A DNA stretch of 64,000 bases from Mycobacterium sp. SMC-8 (lineage in GTDB: Bacteria; Actinomycetota; Actinomycetes; Mycobacteriales; Mycobacteriaceae): contig NZ_CP079865.1 of the NCBI RefSeq assembly GCF_025263565.1, positions 1,488,001 to 1,552,000 of the forward strand, written 5' to 3'. Every line of letters begins with the position of its first letter. Positions within the stretch are counted from its first letter, which is position 1. Shown here piece after piece: positions 8,777-18,390 of this stretch. Made by a program: the position numbers and the translations under genes. The notes below the pieces were generated by a model that saw only the letters and a program-made list of their open reading frames with translations, was not told the DNA's origin and searched no databases.

Positions 8777-10522
8777 CTAGCGGTCGGGCTCGGTGCGCGG
8801 GCCGAAACCCTCCCCGGATTCCAACGCCGTGGCGTGCGGGCCCACGTGGGCCTCGGAGCGCATCCGCTGCACCATGTGCGGGTAGTGCAGCTCGAACGCG
8901 GGACGCTCGGAGCGGATCCGGGGCAACTCGGTGAAGTTGTGCCGCGGCGGCGGGCTGCTGGTGGCCCACTCCAGCGAGTTGCCGTAGCCCCACGGATCGT
9001 CGACGACGACCGGCTCACCGTAGCGCCAGCTTTTGAACACGTTCCACACGAACGGCAGCATCGACAGGCCGAGGATGAACGCGCCGATGGTCGACACCAC
9101 GTTGAGCGGGGTGAACCCGTCGCTGGGCAGGTAGTCCGCGTAGCGGCGCGGCATGCCGTCGTCACCGAGCCAGTGCTGCACGAGGAACGTGGTGTGGAAA
9201 CCGATGAACGTCAGCCAGAAGTGCAGCTTGCCCAGCCGTTCGTCGAGCAGCCGGCCGGTCATCTTCGGGAACCAGAAGTAGATCCCGGCGTACGTGGCGA
9301 ACACGATGGTGCCAAAGAGCACGTAATGGAAATGGGCCACCACGAAATAGCTGTCGGTGACGTGGAAGTCCAGCGGCGGGCTGGCCAGCAGCACGCCGGT
9401 CAGGCCGCCGAGCAGGAACGTCGCCAGGAAACCGATCGAGAACAGCATGGGTGTCTCGAACGTCAACTGGCCCTTCCACATCGTGCCGAGCCAGTTGAAG
9501 AACTTGATGCCGGTCGGAACCGCGATCAGATAGGTGCTGAACGCGAAGAACGGCAGCAGCACGGCGCCGGTGGCGAACATGTGGTGGGCCCACACGACCA
9601 CCGACAACGCGCCGATACCGAGGGTGGCGTAGATCAGCGTGGTGTAGCCGAAGATCGGTTTACGACTGAACACCGGGAAGATCTCGCTGACGATGCCGAA
9701 GAACGGCAGCGCGACTATGTACACCTCGGGGTGGCCGAAGAACCAGAACAGGTGCTGCCACAGGATCGCCCCGCCGTTGGCCGGGTCGTAGACGTGTGCG
9801 CCGAGATGCCGGTCGGCCGCGAGCCCGAACAGCGCCGCGGTCAGGATCGGGAACGCCAGCAGCACCAGCAGCGAGGTCACCAGGATGTTCCAGGTGAAGA
9901 TCGGCATCCGGAACATCGTCATGCCCGGCGCACGCATGCACACCACGGTGGTGACCATGTTGACCCCGCCCAGGATGGTGCCGAGGCCACTGAGCGCCAG
10001 GCCCATGATCCACAGGTCTCCGCCCGGGCCGGGCGAGTGGATCGCGTCGGACAGCGGCGCGTACGCGGTCCAGCCGAAGTCCGCCGCGCCGCCGGGCACC
10101 AGGAACCCGCTCATCGCGATCAGCGCGCCGAACAGGAACAGCCAGAACGAGAACGCGTTGAGCCGCGGGAACGCCACGTCGGGTGCGCCGATCTGCAGCG
10201 GCAGCACGAGGTTCGCGAATCCGAACACGATCGGCGTCGCGTAGAACAGCAGCATCACCGTGCCGTGCATGGTGAACAGCTGGTTGTACTGCTCGTTGGA
10301 CAGGAACTGCAGACCCGGCGACGCCAGCTCGGTCCGCATGAACAGCGCCATCAGCCCACCCACCAGGAAGAAGGTGAAGCACGCGACGCAGTACATGATG
10401 CCGATCAGCTTGTGATCGGTGGTGGTGACCAGCTTGTAGACCAGGTTGCCCTTGGGTCCCAGTCGGGCCGGGAACGGCCGCCGCGGCGTGATATTGACGA
10501 GGTTCGGGGCTTCGACGGCCAT
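8777..10522 (-). CDS. ctaD: Cytochrome c oxidase subunit I (aa3 type)
   Basis: 581-residue catalytic subunit of the aa3 oxidase, about twelve membrane helices, carrying the low-spin haem and the haem-CuB site where oxygen is reduced. Visible signatures are [10 protein letters not shown] (CuB His and the cross-linked Tyr), WAHHMFATG (CuB ligands) and [10 protein letters not shown] (haem ligands). ATG 10522 ([20 protein letters not shown]) is chosen because GGAGGAGA lies just upstream; an upstream in-frame start adds only a non-homologous stretch. In M. tuberculosis ctaD lies far from oriC beside serB2, so this copy is in an unusual place and may be a second paralogue; other oxidase subunits are absent from the window. 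Confidence 0.93.
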   Translation of the reverse strand: MAVEAPNLVNITPRRPFPARLGPKGNLVYKLVTTTDHKLIGIMYCVACFTFFLVGGLMALFMRTELASPGLQFLSNEQYNQLFTMHGTVMLLFYATPIVFGFANLVLPLQIGAPDVAFPRLNAFSFWLFLFGALIAMSGFLVPGGAADFGWTAYAPLSDAIHSPGPGGDLWIMGLALSGLGTILGGVNMVTTVVCMRAPGMTMFRMPIFTWNILVTSLLVLLAFPILTAALFGLAADRHLGAHVYDPANGGAILWQHLFWFFGHPEVYIVALPFFGIVSEIFPVFSRKPIFGYTTLIYATLGIGALSVVVWAHHMFATGAVLLPFFAFSTYLIAVPTGIKFFNWLGTMWKGQLTFETPMLFSIGFLATFLLGGLTGVLLASPPLDFHVTDSYFVVAHFHYVLFGTIVFATYAGIYFWFPKMTGRLLDERLGKLHFWLTFIGFHTTFLVQHWLGDDGMPRRYADYLPSDGFTPLNVVSTIGAFILGLSMLPFVWNVFKSWRYGEPVVVDDPWGYGNSLEWATSSPPPRHNFTELPRIRSERPAFELHYPHMVQRMRSEAHVGPHATALESGEGFGPRTEPDR

Positions 10523-10606
10523 GGCTTCTCCTCCGGCATCCGGCAGCGGCCAGATACCCAAGGATGCGCGCTCTACTCCCGATTCCGCACCTGTTTTGGG
10601 CGCTTC

Positions 10607-13507
10607 TCAGGCGACGACGTTGACCAGCCGGCCGGCGACGACGATGACCTTCTTCGGGGTCTTTCCGTCCAGAAAGGCAATCACCTTCTCGTCGGCCAGC
10701 GCGGCGGCCTCCACCGCGTCCGCGGGCGCGTCGGCGGCGACGGTGACACGGCCGCGCACCTTGCCGTTGACCTGCACCGGGTACTCGACGGTGTCCTCGA
10801 CGAGATAGCGCTCGTCGGCCACCGGGAACGGGCCGTGCGCCAGCGAGGTCTCGTGTCCCAACCGGCTCCACAACTCCTCGGCCAGGTGCGGCGCCAGCGG
10901 GGCCACCATCAGCACCAGCGGCTCCAGCGCCGCCCGCGCCGTCACCGACTGCTTGGTCAGATGGTTGGTGTACTCGATCAGCTTGGCCGCGGCGGTGTTG
11001 TTGCGCAGTGCCACATAGTCATCGGCCACCCCGGCGATGGTGCGGTGCAGCAACCGCAGGGTCTCGTCGTCCAACCCGGCGTCCGACACCCGGGTGGCCC
11101 CACTTTCCTCGTCGACGACCAACCGCCACACGCGTTGCAGGAAGCGGTGCGCGCCGACGACGTCTTTGGTCGCCCACGGCCGTGATGCCTCCAGCGGGCC
11201 CATCGACATCTCGTACACCCGCAACGTGTCGGCGCCGTAGTTGTCGCAGATCTCGTCCGGCGACACCGAGTTCTTCAGGCTCTTGCCGATCTTGCCGAAC
11301 TCCTGGTTCACCTCGATTTCTCTCGGGGTGCCGCCGCTGGTGTCGAGCCAGTAGAACCTGCCGTCGCGCTCGGTGACCTCGGTGGCCGGCACGTAGGCTC
11401 CCCGCGAGTCGGTGTAGGCGAACGCCTGGATGTAGCCCTGGTTGACGAGCCGACGGTAGGGCTCACGGGAGCTGACGTGCCCCAAGTCGTAGAGCACCTT
11501 GTGCCAGAACCGCGAATACAGCAGGTGCAGCACGGCGTGCTCGACCCCACCGACGTACAGGTCGACGCCACCCGGATCGTCCGGACCGTGCTCGGCCGGC
11601 CTAGGCCCCATCCAGTACGCCTCGTTCTCCTTGGCGCACATGGCTTCTGCGTTGTGCGGGTCGGTGTAGCGCAGCTCGTACCAGGAGCTGCCCGCCCATT
11701 GCGGCATCACGTTGGTGTCGCGGGTGTACTTCTTGAGCCCGTCGCCGAGGTCGAGTTCGACGTTGACCCAGTCCGTCGCCTTGGCCAGCGGCGGGGACGG
11801 CTCACTGCCGGCGTCCTGCGGGTCGAACAGCACCGGCGAGTAGTCCGGCACGTCGGGCAGTTCGACGGGCAGCATGTGCTCGGGCAGCCCGTGCGCCCGC
11901 CCGTCCTCGTCGTAGACGATCGGGAACGGCTCGCCCCAGTACCGTTGCCGGGCGAAAAGCCAGTCCCTCAGCTTGTATTCGACGCGCGCCCGTCCCCGCC
12001 CGTGCGCGGCCAGCCGCTCGGTCATCGCCTGCTTGGCGGCGGCCACGTCGAGACCGTCGAGGAAGCCGGAGTTCACCATCACCCCGTCGCCGGTGTAGGC
12101 CTCCTTCGAGACGTCGCCTCCGGAGACCACTTCCACAATCGGCAGCCCGAACTCGGTCGCGAAGTCCCAGTCACGCTGATCGCCGCTGGGCACCGCCATG
12201 ATCGCGCCGGTGCCGTACCCGGCCAGCACATAGTCGGCGATGAACACCGGAACTTGTTGTCCGTTGGCGGGATTCGTCGCGTAGGCGCCGACGAACACGC
12301 CGGTCTTGGTCTTGTTCTCCTGCCGCTCCAGATCGGATTTCGCCGCGATCGACGCCCGGTAGGCCGCGACCGCCTCACGCGGAGTGGCCGCGCCGAACGT
12401 CCAACGCTCATCGACGCCGGCGGGCCACTCGTCGGCGACCAGCAGGTCCACCAGATCGTGTTCGGGGGCCAGCACCATGTATGTCGCACCGAACAGCGTG
12501 TCCGGACGGGTGGTGAACACCTCGATGTCACCGGCGTCAGTGCCGAAGAGCACGGAAGCGCCGGTCGAGCGGCCGATCCAGTTGCGCTGCATGGTCTTGA
12601 CCTTGTCCGGCCAGTCCAGCACGTCGAGGTCTTCCAGCAGCCGGTCGGCATACGCGGTGATGCGCATCATCCACTGCCGCAACCGTTTCCGGAACACCGG
12701 GAAGTTGCCGCGCTCGCTGCGCCCGTCGGCGGTGACCTCCTCGTTGGCCAGCACCGTGCCCAGGCCCGGACACCAGTTGACGACCGAGTCGGTGAGGTAC
12801 ACCAGGCGGTGGGCGTCCACCACATCGGCTCGGTCGGCGGCATCGAGTTCCGCCCAGGCGCGCCCGTCGCCGACCTGCCGGGTGCCGTTTTCGAACTCGG
12901 CGATCAACTCCGCGATGGGGCGGGCCTTGCCGGCCTCCGGATCGAACCACGCGTTGAAGATCTGCAGGAAGATCCACTGGGTCCACTTGTAGTACTCCAC
13001 ATCGGTGGTGGAGAAGCTGCGCCGCGAGTCATGGCCCAGACCCAGCCGCCCCAGCTGGCGGCGGAAGTTGACGATGTTGGCCTCGGTACGCGTGCGCGGA
13101 TGCGTGCCGGTCTGGATCGCGTACTGCTCGGCGGGCAAGCCGAAAGCGTCAAAACCTAACGCGTGCAACACGTTACGGCCAGTCATCCGGAAGTACCTGG
13201 CGTACACGTCGGTGGCGATGTAGCCGAGCGGGTGCCCGACGTGCAGGCCTTCACCCGACGGGTACGGGAACATGTCCTGAACGAACATCTTGTCGGCGGG
13301 CACCTCACCGCCGTCGGCCGGCGCCAGGGATCCGACCGGGTTCGCGACGTTGAACGTGCCGTTCTTCGACCAACGCTGCTGCCAGGCCTGTTCGATCTCC
13401 CCGGCGAGCTCCGCGGTATAGCGGTGCACCGGGGTGTCAGTGTCACCGGACGAGCGCTCGCGCGAGGACTCTGTTGCAGCGGGCTGTCCAGTCGGCGTTT
13501 CAGTCAC
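10607..13507 (-). CDS. leuS: Leucyl-tRNA synthetase
   Basis: 966-residue class I aminoacyl-tRNA synthetase charging tRNA-Leu; length matches mycobacterial LeuRS. HIGH-type motif in [20 protein letters not shown] (around residue 80), KMSKS-type motif as [16 protein letters not shown], a CP1 editing domain between them (with [18 protein letters not shown]) and an anticodon-binding C-terminus. Start is GTG 13507 (MTETPTGQ). Counterpart of Rv0041, divergent from the 28-kDa antigen gene exactly as in M. tuberculosis but with the pair inverted relative to oriC. Intact. Confidence 0.97.
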   Translation of the reverse strand: MTETPTGQPAATESSRERSSGDTDTPVHRYTAELAGEIEQAWQQRWSKNGTFNVANPVGSLAPADGGEVPADKMFVQDMFPYPSGEGLHVGHPLGYIATDVYARYFRMTGRNVLHALGFDAFGLPAEQYAIQTGTHPRTRTEANIVNFRRQLGRLGLGHDSRRSFSTTDVEYYKWTQWIFLQIFNAWFDPEAGKARPIAELIAEFENGTRQVGDGRAWAELDAADRADVVDAHRLVYLTDSVVNWCPGLGTVLANEEVTADGRSERGNFPVFRKRLRQWMMRITAYADRLLEDLDVLDWPDKVKTMQRNWIGRSTGASVLFGTDAGDIEVFTTRPDTLFGATYMVLAPEHDLVDLLVADEWPAGVDERWTFGAATPREAVAAYRASIAAKSDLERQENKTKTGVFVGAYATNPANGQQVPVFIADYVLAGYGTGAIMAVPSGDQRDWDFATEFGLPIVEVVSGGDVSKEAYTGDGVMVNSGFLDGLDVAAAKQAMTERLAAHGRGRARVEYKLRDWLFARQRYWGEPFPIVYDEDGRAHGLPEHMLPVELPDVPDYSPVLFDPQDAGSEPSPPLAKATDWVNVELDLGDGLKKYTRDTNVMPQWAGSSWYELRYTDPHNAEAMCAKENEAYWMGPRPAEHGPDDPGGVDLYVGGVEHAVLHLLYSRFWHKVLYDLGHVSSREPYRRLVNQGYIQAFAYTDSRGAYVPATEVTERDGRFYWLDTSGGTPREIEVNQEFGKIGKSLKNSVSPDEICDNYGADTLRVYEMSMGPLEASRPWATKDVVGAHRFLQRVWRLVVDEESGATRVSDAGLDDETLRLLHRTIAGVADDYVALRNNTAAAKLIEYTNHLTKQSVTARAALEPLVLMVAPLAPHLAEELWSRLGHETSLAHGPFPVADERYLVEDTVEYPVQVNGKVRGRVTVAADAPADAVEAAALADEKVIAFLDGKTPKKVIVVAGRLVNVVA

Positions 13508-13682
13508 CCCACCAGGGTATAAGCACCCGCTTCGCCGATTTCCCGGCCACGGGCAGGTCTCGGTTCCGTTGCGGATGTATCAGAGGTTGATCCCAGGTCG
13601 ATTCCAGCCCTGGTGGGGCTTGATCGGCCATGGATACATTGCTCGCCTGACAACCCTCAAGCGTTGGGAAGGATTGCACTCG

Positions 13683-14633
13683 ATGAGCGAAATCGCCCGT
13701 CACTGGCGGGTTCTGGCAGGTGGCCTAGGTGCCTGCGCCGTCGGCATCGCCGGGGTGCTGAGCATCACAGCCACGACGGCGTCGGCCCAGCCGATGCTGC
13801 CGCAGCCCCCGCTGCCCGCGCCTGCCACAGTGACGCAGACCGTCACGGTTACGCCCAACGCCGCACCCCAGCCCCTCCCGACCCCGGGTGTGACGCCGGC
13901 CACCGGCGGCGCGGCCGCTGTGCCCGCCGGCATCAGCGCGCCGTCGGCCCCCGCGGTGCCGCCGCGTCCGGTCTCGACGATCGCCCCGGCCACCTCGGGC
14001 ACGCTGAGCGAGTTCTTCGCCGCCAAGGGCGTCACGATGGAGCCCCAGTCCAGCCAGGGCTTCCAGGCGCTCAACATCGTGCTGCCCAAGCCGCGGGGCT
14101 GGGAACACATCCCGGACCCGAACGTTCCGGACGCGTTCGCCGTGCTCGCCGACCGGATCGGCGGCAACGGCCTGTACTCCTCGAACGCCCAGGTGGTGGT
14201 GTACAAGCTGGTCGGCGCGTTCGACCCCAAGGAGGCCATCAGCCACGGCTTCATCGACAGCCAGAAGCTGCCCGCTTGGCGCACCACCGACGCGTCGCTC
14301 GCCGATTTCGGCGGTATGCCGTCCTCGCTGATCGAAGGCACCTACCGCGAGAACAACATGACGCTGAACACATCCCGCCGCCATGTCATCGCCGCCGCGG
14401 GCCCCGACCACTACCTGGTGTCGCTTTCGGTCACCACGAGCGTCGACCAGGTGGTCGCCGCTGCGGACGCCACCGAGGCCATCGTCAACGGCTTCAAGGT
14501 CAGCGTGCCGGGCTCGGCCCCGGCCGCACCGCCTGCCGGCGCACCTGCGGCCCCGCTGCCCGCGGCGCCGCCCCCGGCTCCCGCCGTTCCTGCCGTGGCG
14601 CCCGCGCCACAGTTGCTGGGACTGCAGGGATAG
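13683..14633 (+). CDS. mtc28: Proline-rich secreted 28-kDa antigen (Mtc28-like, LpqN family)
   Basis: 316-residue exported protein, counterpart of Rv0040c. Start ATG 13683 gives a signal peptide (HWRVLAGGLGACAVGIAGVL, cleavage after TASA). A Pro/Ala/Thr-rich linker (about 40-100) precedes a folded domain (about 105-275) with SEFFAAKGVTMEP, IVLPKPRGWEHIPDPNVPDA and LIEGTYRENNMTLNTSRRHV, typical of the LpqN/LpqT family, and a second Pro/Ala-rich tail closes the protein. There is no lipobox cysteine, so it is secreted rather than lipidated. Molecular role unknown; homologues are strong T-cell antigens. Confidence 0.88.
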   Translation: MSEIARHWRVLAGGLGACAVGIAGVLSITATTASAQPMLPQPPLPAPATVTQTVTVTPNAAPQPLPTPGVTPATGGAAAVPAGISAPSAPAVPPRPVSTIAPATSGTLSEFFAAKGVTMEPQSSQGFQALNIVLPKPRGWEHIPDPNVPDAFAVLADRIGGNGLYSSNAQVVVYKLVGAFDPKEAISHGFIDSQKLPAWRTTDASLADFGGMPSSLIEGTYRENNMTLNTSRRHVIAAAGPDHYLVSLSVTTSVDQVVAAADATEAIVNGFKVSVPGSAPAAPPAGAPAAPLPAAPPPAPAVPAVAPAPQLLGLQG

Positions 14634-14659
14634 ACGGCGTCGGCCCATCACCGGCACCG

Positions 14660-14665
14660 TATTCT
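14660..14665 (+). promoter_or_regulatory. Candidate -10 element for a leaderless transcript of the 14673 gene
   Basis: TATTCT ends seven bases before ATG 14673, in line with similar elements before other genes in this window. Confidence 0.45.
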
Positions 14666-14672
14666 GAAGCCC

Positions 14673-15044
14673 ATGTTCGTCGCTGCCGTGTTGAGTCTGT
14701 GCGCGGCCGTGGGGACCGCGGCGCTGGGCGCATGGTCGCTGACGCGTCGCCCGTCCACCGATTACGTCCAGCAGGTGCTGCGCGCCGTGGCGCCCACCCA
14801 GTTGGCCGCCGCCGTGATGCTGGGCGCCGGCGCCGTGGTGGCCCTGACGGCGACCGCCCCGCTGTCGGTGGTGATCCTGGTGGTCTGTGTGGCCGGCGCG
14901 ATCGGCACCGTCGCGGCAGGGTGCTGGCAGGCCGCGACCGCCGTCGCGCGGCGCAACGCGCAGCAGGCCGCGGTGGCCGGGGGTGGCTGCGGCAGCGGCG
15001 GTGGCAGCGGATGCGGGACGTGCACGCTGTCCTGCGACCGCTAG
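14673..15044 (+). CDS. Small membrane protein with Cys/Gly-rich tail (Rv0039c-like)
   Basis: 123-residue protein of unknown function, in the position of Rv0039c. Three hydrophobic stretches are visible: AAVLSLCAAVGTAALGAWSL near the N-terminus, LAAAVMLGAGAVVALTATAP and VVILVVCVAGAIGTVAAGCW. The C-terminus is a glycine run with regularly spaced cysteines (GGGCGSGGGSGCGTCTLSC), which could bind metal or form disulfides; this is inference. No RBS is visible at ATG 14673, but a -10-like hexamer at 14660 suits leaderless initiation. It follows the antigen gene by 39 bases. Confidence 0.7.
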   Translation: MFVAAVLSLCAAVGTAALGAWSLTRRPSTDYVQQVLRAVAPTQLAAAVMLGAGAVVALTATAPLSVVILVVCVAGAIGTVAAGCWQAATAVARRNAQQAAVAGGGCGSGGGSGCGTCTLSCDR

Positions 15045-15057
15045 AGCACCCGAGAGG

Positions 15058-15663
15058 CTAGTTGCGCGACAGGTCGATCGGGTGGGTCGCCAGCAGCGAC
15101 AGCGGCAGCGGCTGCCGGCGCAGGATCCGGGCCCACAGATCCACCTTCGGCTCGGACAGAACATCAGAGGGCAACGCCGACAACACAATCCAGTCGTCGC
15201 GCTCGATCTCGCCCTCAAGCTGGCCGATGGTCCAGCCCGAGTAACCGGCGAAGATCCGCACCCCCTCGACCATCGGTGCGATCGAGTCGGGATCCGCGTC
15301 GAGGTCGACCATCGCCACCCGGCCCTGCACATGCCGCAGTCCGGGCGCCGCACTCGGGTCGACGCCCACGCGCACCGTCGCCAGGCACAGTGCGGCGTCC
15401 CGCTTGACCGGGCCTCCGATGAACATCGTCTTGGGTTTGGTCGCGAGCTTGGCCCACTGCGGCAGCACGTTGTAAACCGCGGTCTCGCTGGCCCGGTTCA
15501 GCACCACGCCCAGGGTGCCGCCGTCGTTGTGCTCGACCACGTAGATCACGCTGCGCCGGAAGGTGGGCTCCAGCAGATCGGTGTTGGCCAACAGCAGTGT
15601 GCCCGCGCGAACCCGGTGTGCCGCAGGTGCGACGAAGTCCTCCGGATCCTCGGGTTGCGCCAT
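15058..15663 (-). CDS. UPF0301 (YqgE/AlgH) family protein
   Basis: 201-residue protein of the YqgE/AlgH family, counterpart of Rv0038. Family features: RVRAGTLLLANTDLLEPTFR at the N-terminus, VIYVVEHNDGGTLGVVLNRA, FIGGPVKRDAALCL and AGYSGWTIGQLEGEI. Biochemical role is not settled in any organism. Convergent with the small membrane protein and divergent from the MFS gene (68 bases between starts). Start ATG 15663 matches where homologues begin. Confidence 0.9.
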   Translation of the reverse strand: MAQPEDPEDFVAPAAHRVRAGTLLLANTDLLEPTFRRSVIYVVEHNDGGTLGVVLNRASETAVYNVLPQWAKLATKPKTMFIGGPVKRDAALCLATVRVGVDPSAAPGLRHVQGRVAMVDLDADPDSIAPMVEGVRIFAGYSGWTIGQLEGEIERDDWIVLSALPSDVLSEPKVDLWARILRRQPLPLSLLATHPIDLSRN

Positions 15664-15731
15664 TCGACCATCATGTCACCACGGCCGCGTGATGGTGGCA
15701 GACCAGCGCACCGCATCTCGATATTTGTACT

Positions 15732-17069
15732 GTGGTCGGGTTGCCCTCAGATTCCGCTTCAGCCCGCCAACAGGACGTGACATCCGTGCCCGACGACCGT
15801 GCCGCCCGGACGTTGTGGCGTACGGTGCGGACCCTGCCCGAGTTCCGCAGACTGCTCGAGCTGCGCGCGGTCAGCCAGTTCGGTGACGGCCTGTTCCAGG
15901 CCGGGATCGCGGGGGCGATTCTGTTCAACCCTGAGCGTGAGGCCGAGCCGTGGGCGATCGCGGCCGCGTTCGCGGTGCTGTTCCTGCCGTACTCGCTGCT
16001 CGGCCCGTTTGCCGGCGCGCTGCTCGACCGCTGGGACCGCCGGCTGGTGCTCATCGGCGCCAGCCTGGGCCGGCTGGTGGTGGTGCTCGGCGTCGGGACG
16101 CTACTGGCCGCCGGCCGCTCCGACATCCCGATCCTGTTGAGCGCGTTGCTGGCCAACGGTTTCACCCGCTTCGTGTCCTCAGGGCTGAGCGCGGCGCTGC
16201 CGCACGTGGTGCCCCGCGAGCAGGTGATCGCGATGAACTCCGTGGCGACCGCGACGTCGTCGGTGGCCGCATTCGCGGGCGCGATCTTCATGCTGTTGCC
16301 GCGCTGGTGGTTCGGAGCCGGCGATGTGGGCGCGTCGATCATCATCTTTCTGGTCGCCGTGCCGGTCGGGGTGGCGCTGTGGCTGTCGATGCGGTTCCCG
16401 CCCCGGCTGCTGGGGCCCGACGACAGCGTGCGCGCGGTGCACGGCTCGGTGCTCTACGCGGTGGCCACCGGCTGGCTGCACGGCGCCCGCACCGTCGCGG
16501 CCGTCCCGTCGGTCGCGGCGACGCTGTCGGGGCTGGCCGCGCACCGCATGGTGTTCGGCATCAACACGCTGCTGGTGCTCGTGATGGTGCGCCACACGGA
16601 CGCGACCACGGTGGCCGGCTTCGGCACCACGGTTCTGTTCGTCACGGCCGGGGGCGCCGGGCAGTTCCTCGCCACGATCCTCACGCCGGCGCTGGTGCGC
16701 AAGTGGGGACGCTACGCCACCCCGAACGGCGCGCTGGCCTTCGCCGCGGCCGTTCAGCTGGTCGGCGCCACGCTGCATCTGCCGGTGATGATCGTGTGCG
16801 GCTTTCTGCTGGGTGCGGCGGGCCAGGTGGTCAAGCTGTGCGCGGACACCGCGATGCAGATCGACGTCGACGACGCGCTGCGCGGTCACCTGTTCGCGGT
16901 GCAGGACTCGTTGTTCTGGGTGGCGTTCATCCTCGCGATCACGGGGGCGGCGTTCGTGATCCCGCCCGGCGGGCGTTCGGTAGGACTGGCTCTGGCCGGG
17001 GTGGCCCTCTATCTGGTGGGGCTGGCCCTGCACGCGATCACCGGTCGGCGCGGGCGGCTGCCCGGCTAG
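15732..17069 (+). CDS. MFS transporter (Rv0037c-like)
   Basis: 445-residue integral membrane transporter of the major facilitator superfamily with about twelve predicted helices. The signature loop between helices 2 and 3 is visible as [15 protein letters not shown] (about residue 95). GTG 15732 is taken as start; another possible start lies about 18 codons on, since the first ~25 residues are hydrophilic. Substrate unknown; similar proteins are annotated as drug or metabolite exporters without evidence. Its stop codon forms part of the -10-like element of the next gene. Confidence 0.85.
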   Translation: MVGLPSDSASARQQDVTSVPDDRAARTLWRTVRTLPEFRRLLELRAVSQFGDGLFQAGIAGAILFNPEREAEPWAIAAAFAVLFLPYSLLGPFAGALLDRWDRRLVLIGASLGRLVVVLGVGTLLAAGRSDIPILLSALLANGFTRFVSSGLSAALPHVVPREQVIAMNSVATATSSVAAFAGAIFMLLPRWWFGAGDVGASIIIFLVAVPVGVALWLSMRFPPRLLGPDDSVRAVHGSVLYAVATGWLHGARTVAAVPSVAATLSGLAAHRMVFGINTLLVLVMVRHTDATTVAGFGTTVLFVTAGGAGQFLATILTPALVRKWGRYATPNGALAFAAAVQLVGATLHLPVMIVCGFLLGAAGQVVKLCADTAMQIDVDDALRGHLFAVQDSLFWVAFILAITGAAFVIPPGGRSVGLALAGVALYLVGLALHAITGRRGRLPG

Positions 17070-17072
17070 GGT
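17067..17072 (+). promoter_or_regulatory. Candidate -10 element for a leaderless transcript of the 17080 gene
   Basis: TAGGGT, including the upstream stop codon, ends seven bases before ATG 17080 and favours that start over GTG 17071. Confidence 0.45.
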
Positions 17073-17079
17073 GAGCCGC

Positions 17080-17865
17080 ATGGCCGGAGCAGCCCCGATG
17101 GTCAGCGACCTGCGCGACGAGAGCGATGAGCTCGACGTGCTGGTGGCGTCACTGCCGCCGCAGCAGTGGTCGCTGGCCACGCCCGCTGCGGGCTGGACGA
17201 TCGCCCATCAGATCGCGCACCTGCTGTGGACCGACCGGGTGGCTCTGTTGTCGGTGACCGATGAGCCCGGCTTCGCGTCCGTCCTCACCGAGGCGTCGAA
17301 GAATCCGGCCGGCTTCGTCGACGCTGGTGCCGAAGAGCTCGCGGCGACCCCGCCGGCCGAGCTGCTCGTCGACTGGCGTGCGACCCGTACCGCACTGCAC
17401 GATGCGCTGCTGACGGTGCCCGACGGCCGCAAGCTGCCGTGGTTCGGACCGCCGATGAGCGCGGCGTCGATGGCCACCGCACGGCTCATGGAGACCTGGG
17501 CGCACGGCCTGGACGTCGCCGACGCGCTCGGCGTGACACGCCCCCCGACGGCGCGGCTGCGGTCGATCGCCCACATCGGGGTGCGGACCCGGGATTTCGC
17601 GTACACCGTGCACGGTCTGACCCCGCCGCCGGAACCGTTCCACGTGAAACTATCCGCACCGCCCGGAGCCGACGAGCCCGAGTGGACGTGGGGACCCGAG
17701 GACGCCGCCCAACAGGTGACGGGCTCGGCGGAGCATTTCTGCATGCTCGTCACCCAGCGGCGGCCCCGGTCGGCGCTCGACATCGTCGCGGTCGGACCGG
17801 ACGCGCAGAAGTGGCTGACGATCGCGCAGGCCTTCGCCGGACCGCCGGGAGCCGGTCGGGGCTGA
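17080..17865 (+). CDS. DinB-like / mycothiol-dependent maleylpyruvate isomerase family protein (Rv0036c-like)
   Basis: 261-residue protein of the TIGR03084/DinB-like four-helix family. The N-terminus has [20 protein letters not shown] and [20 protein letters not shown] with the metal-ligand-type histidines, and [20 protein letters not shown] supplies the third conserved region. Relatives use mycothiol or bind a divalent metal; the reaction here is unknown. ATG 17080 is preferred over GTG 17071 because of the -10-like hexamer at 17067. Codons around 17636-17651 (PFHVKLS) contain a parS-like sequence. Its stop lies 18 bases from that of a convergent gene, which in M. tuberculosis sits on the other side of oriC. 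Confidence 0.8.
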   Translation: MAGAAPMVSDLRDESDELDVLVASLPPQQWSLATPAAGWTIAHQIAHLLWTDRVALLSVTDEPGFASVLTEASKNPAGFVDAGAEELAATPPAELLVDWRATRTALHDALLTVPDGRKLPWFGPPMSAASMATARLMETWAHGLDVADALGVTRPPTARLRSIAHIGVRTRDFAYTVHGLTPPPEPFHVKLSAPPGADEPEWTWGPEDAAQQVTGSAEHFCMLVTQRRPRSALDIVAVGPDAQKWLTIAQAFAGPPGAGRG

Positions 17866-17883
17866 CGCCATGCGCGGTGCGGG

Positions 17884-18384
17884 TCACAGGTACTCGGCGG
17901 AGTCGGCGCCGCCGTCGCCGTCCGCATCGGTGAGCCGCACGTCCCATCTGCCGTCACCGTCGGTGTCCACCCACGCGTGCCGGGCGCCGATTGCCCGGTC
18001 GGCCACCCCGTCGCCGTCGGCGTCGGCCAGCCGCTCCGGCGTGCTGTCACCGTCGAGATCCACCGTCGTCGCGGTCGCGGGATGTTCGGCGCCGTCCAGG
18101 CCGAACCACCGCAGCGCCGCACCGCCGCGGTCGGCGGCCACCGTCCACGTGCCCATGCCGTCGTCGGTGAAGTAGGCCTCCGGAACACCGTCGCCGTCCA
18201 GATCGAGCACGGCGTGATCGGCGGTGCCGTCCCCGTCGAGGTCGGCCAACACGTCGTCGGTCAGACCGTCGTGGTCGAGGTCGAGTGCGACCGAATCGAG
18301 CAGACCGTCACCGTCGAGATCGCCGTCGGGGTCGACCGTCCACATGGCGGCCGAGCCGTCGGCGTCACCCAGGCAGTACTCCAT
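17884..18384 (-). CDS. Aspartate/glycine-rich calcium-binding-repeat protein (Rv3906c-like)
   Basis: 166-residue very acidic protein made largely of EF-hand/thrombospondin-3-like calcium loops. At least eight DxDxDG-type units are visible: DPDGDLDGDG, DLDHDGLTDD, DLDGDGTADH, DLDGDGVPEA, DLDGDSTPER, DADGDGVADR, DTDGDGRWDV and DADGDGGADS. Units sit about 12-14 residues apart with a break in the middle (GMGTWTVAADRGGAALRWFG). There is no signal peptide or membrane segment, unusual for a Ca-binding repeat protein. It starts six bases after pcnA on the same strand, so the two are probably co-transcribed. Function unknown. Confidence 0.75.
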   Translation of the reverse strand: MEYCLGDADGSAAMWTVDPDGDLDGDGLLDSVALDLDHDGLTDDVLADLDGDGTADHAVLDLDGDGVPEAYFTDDGMGTWTVAADRGGAALRWFGLDGAEHPATATTVDLDGDSTPERLADADGDGVADRAIGARHAWVDTDGDGRWDVRLTDADGDGGADSAEYL

Positions 18385-18390
18385 ACCTGA

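Noticed and set aside
7104..8993. Leftward open frame of about 630 codons across the hydrolase, SDR and ctaD end
   Set aside because: It lies over three well-supported genes in the wrong frames and resembles no protein family.
8372..11185. Long rightward open frame (over 900 codons) covering ctaD and the ends of its neighbours
   Set aside because: It is antisense to ctaD and part of leuS, is Arg/Gln/His-rich without any domain, and arises because high G+C coding DNA lacks stops on the other strand.
11477..13159. Rightward frame of 560 codons within leuS
   Set aside because: Antisense to leuS; Val/His/Gly/Arg-rich shadow composition.
13508..13682. T-box or other amino-acid riboswitch upstream of leuS
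   Set aside because: The leuS-antigen spacer is only 175 bases and shows no T-box sequence or specifier arrangement.
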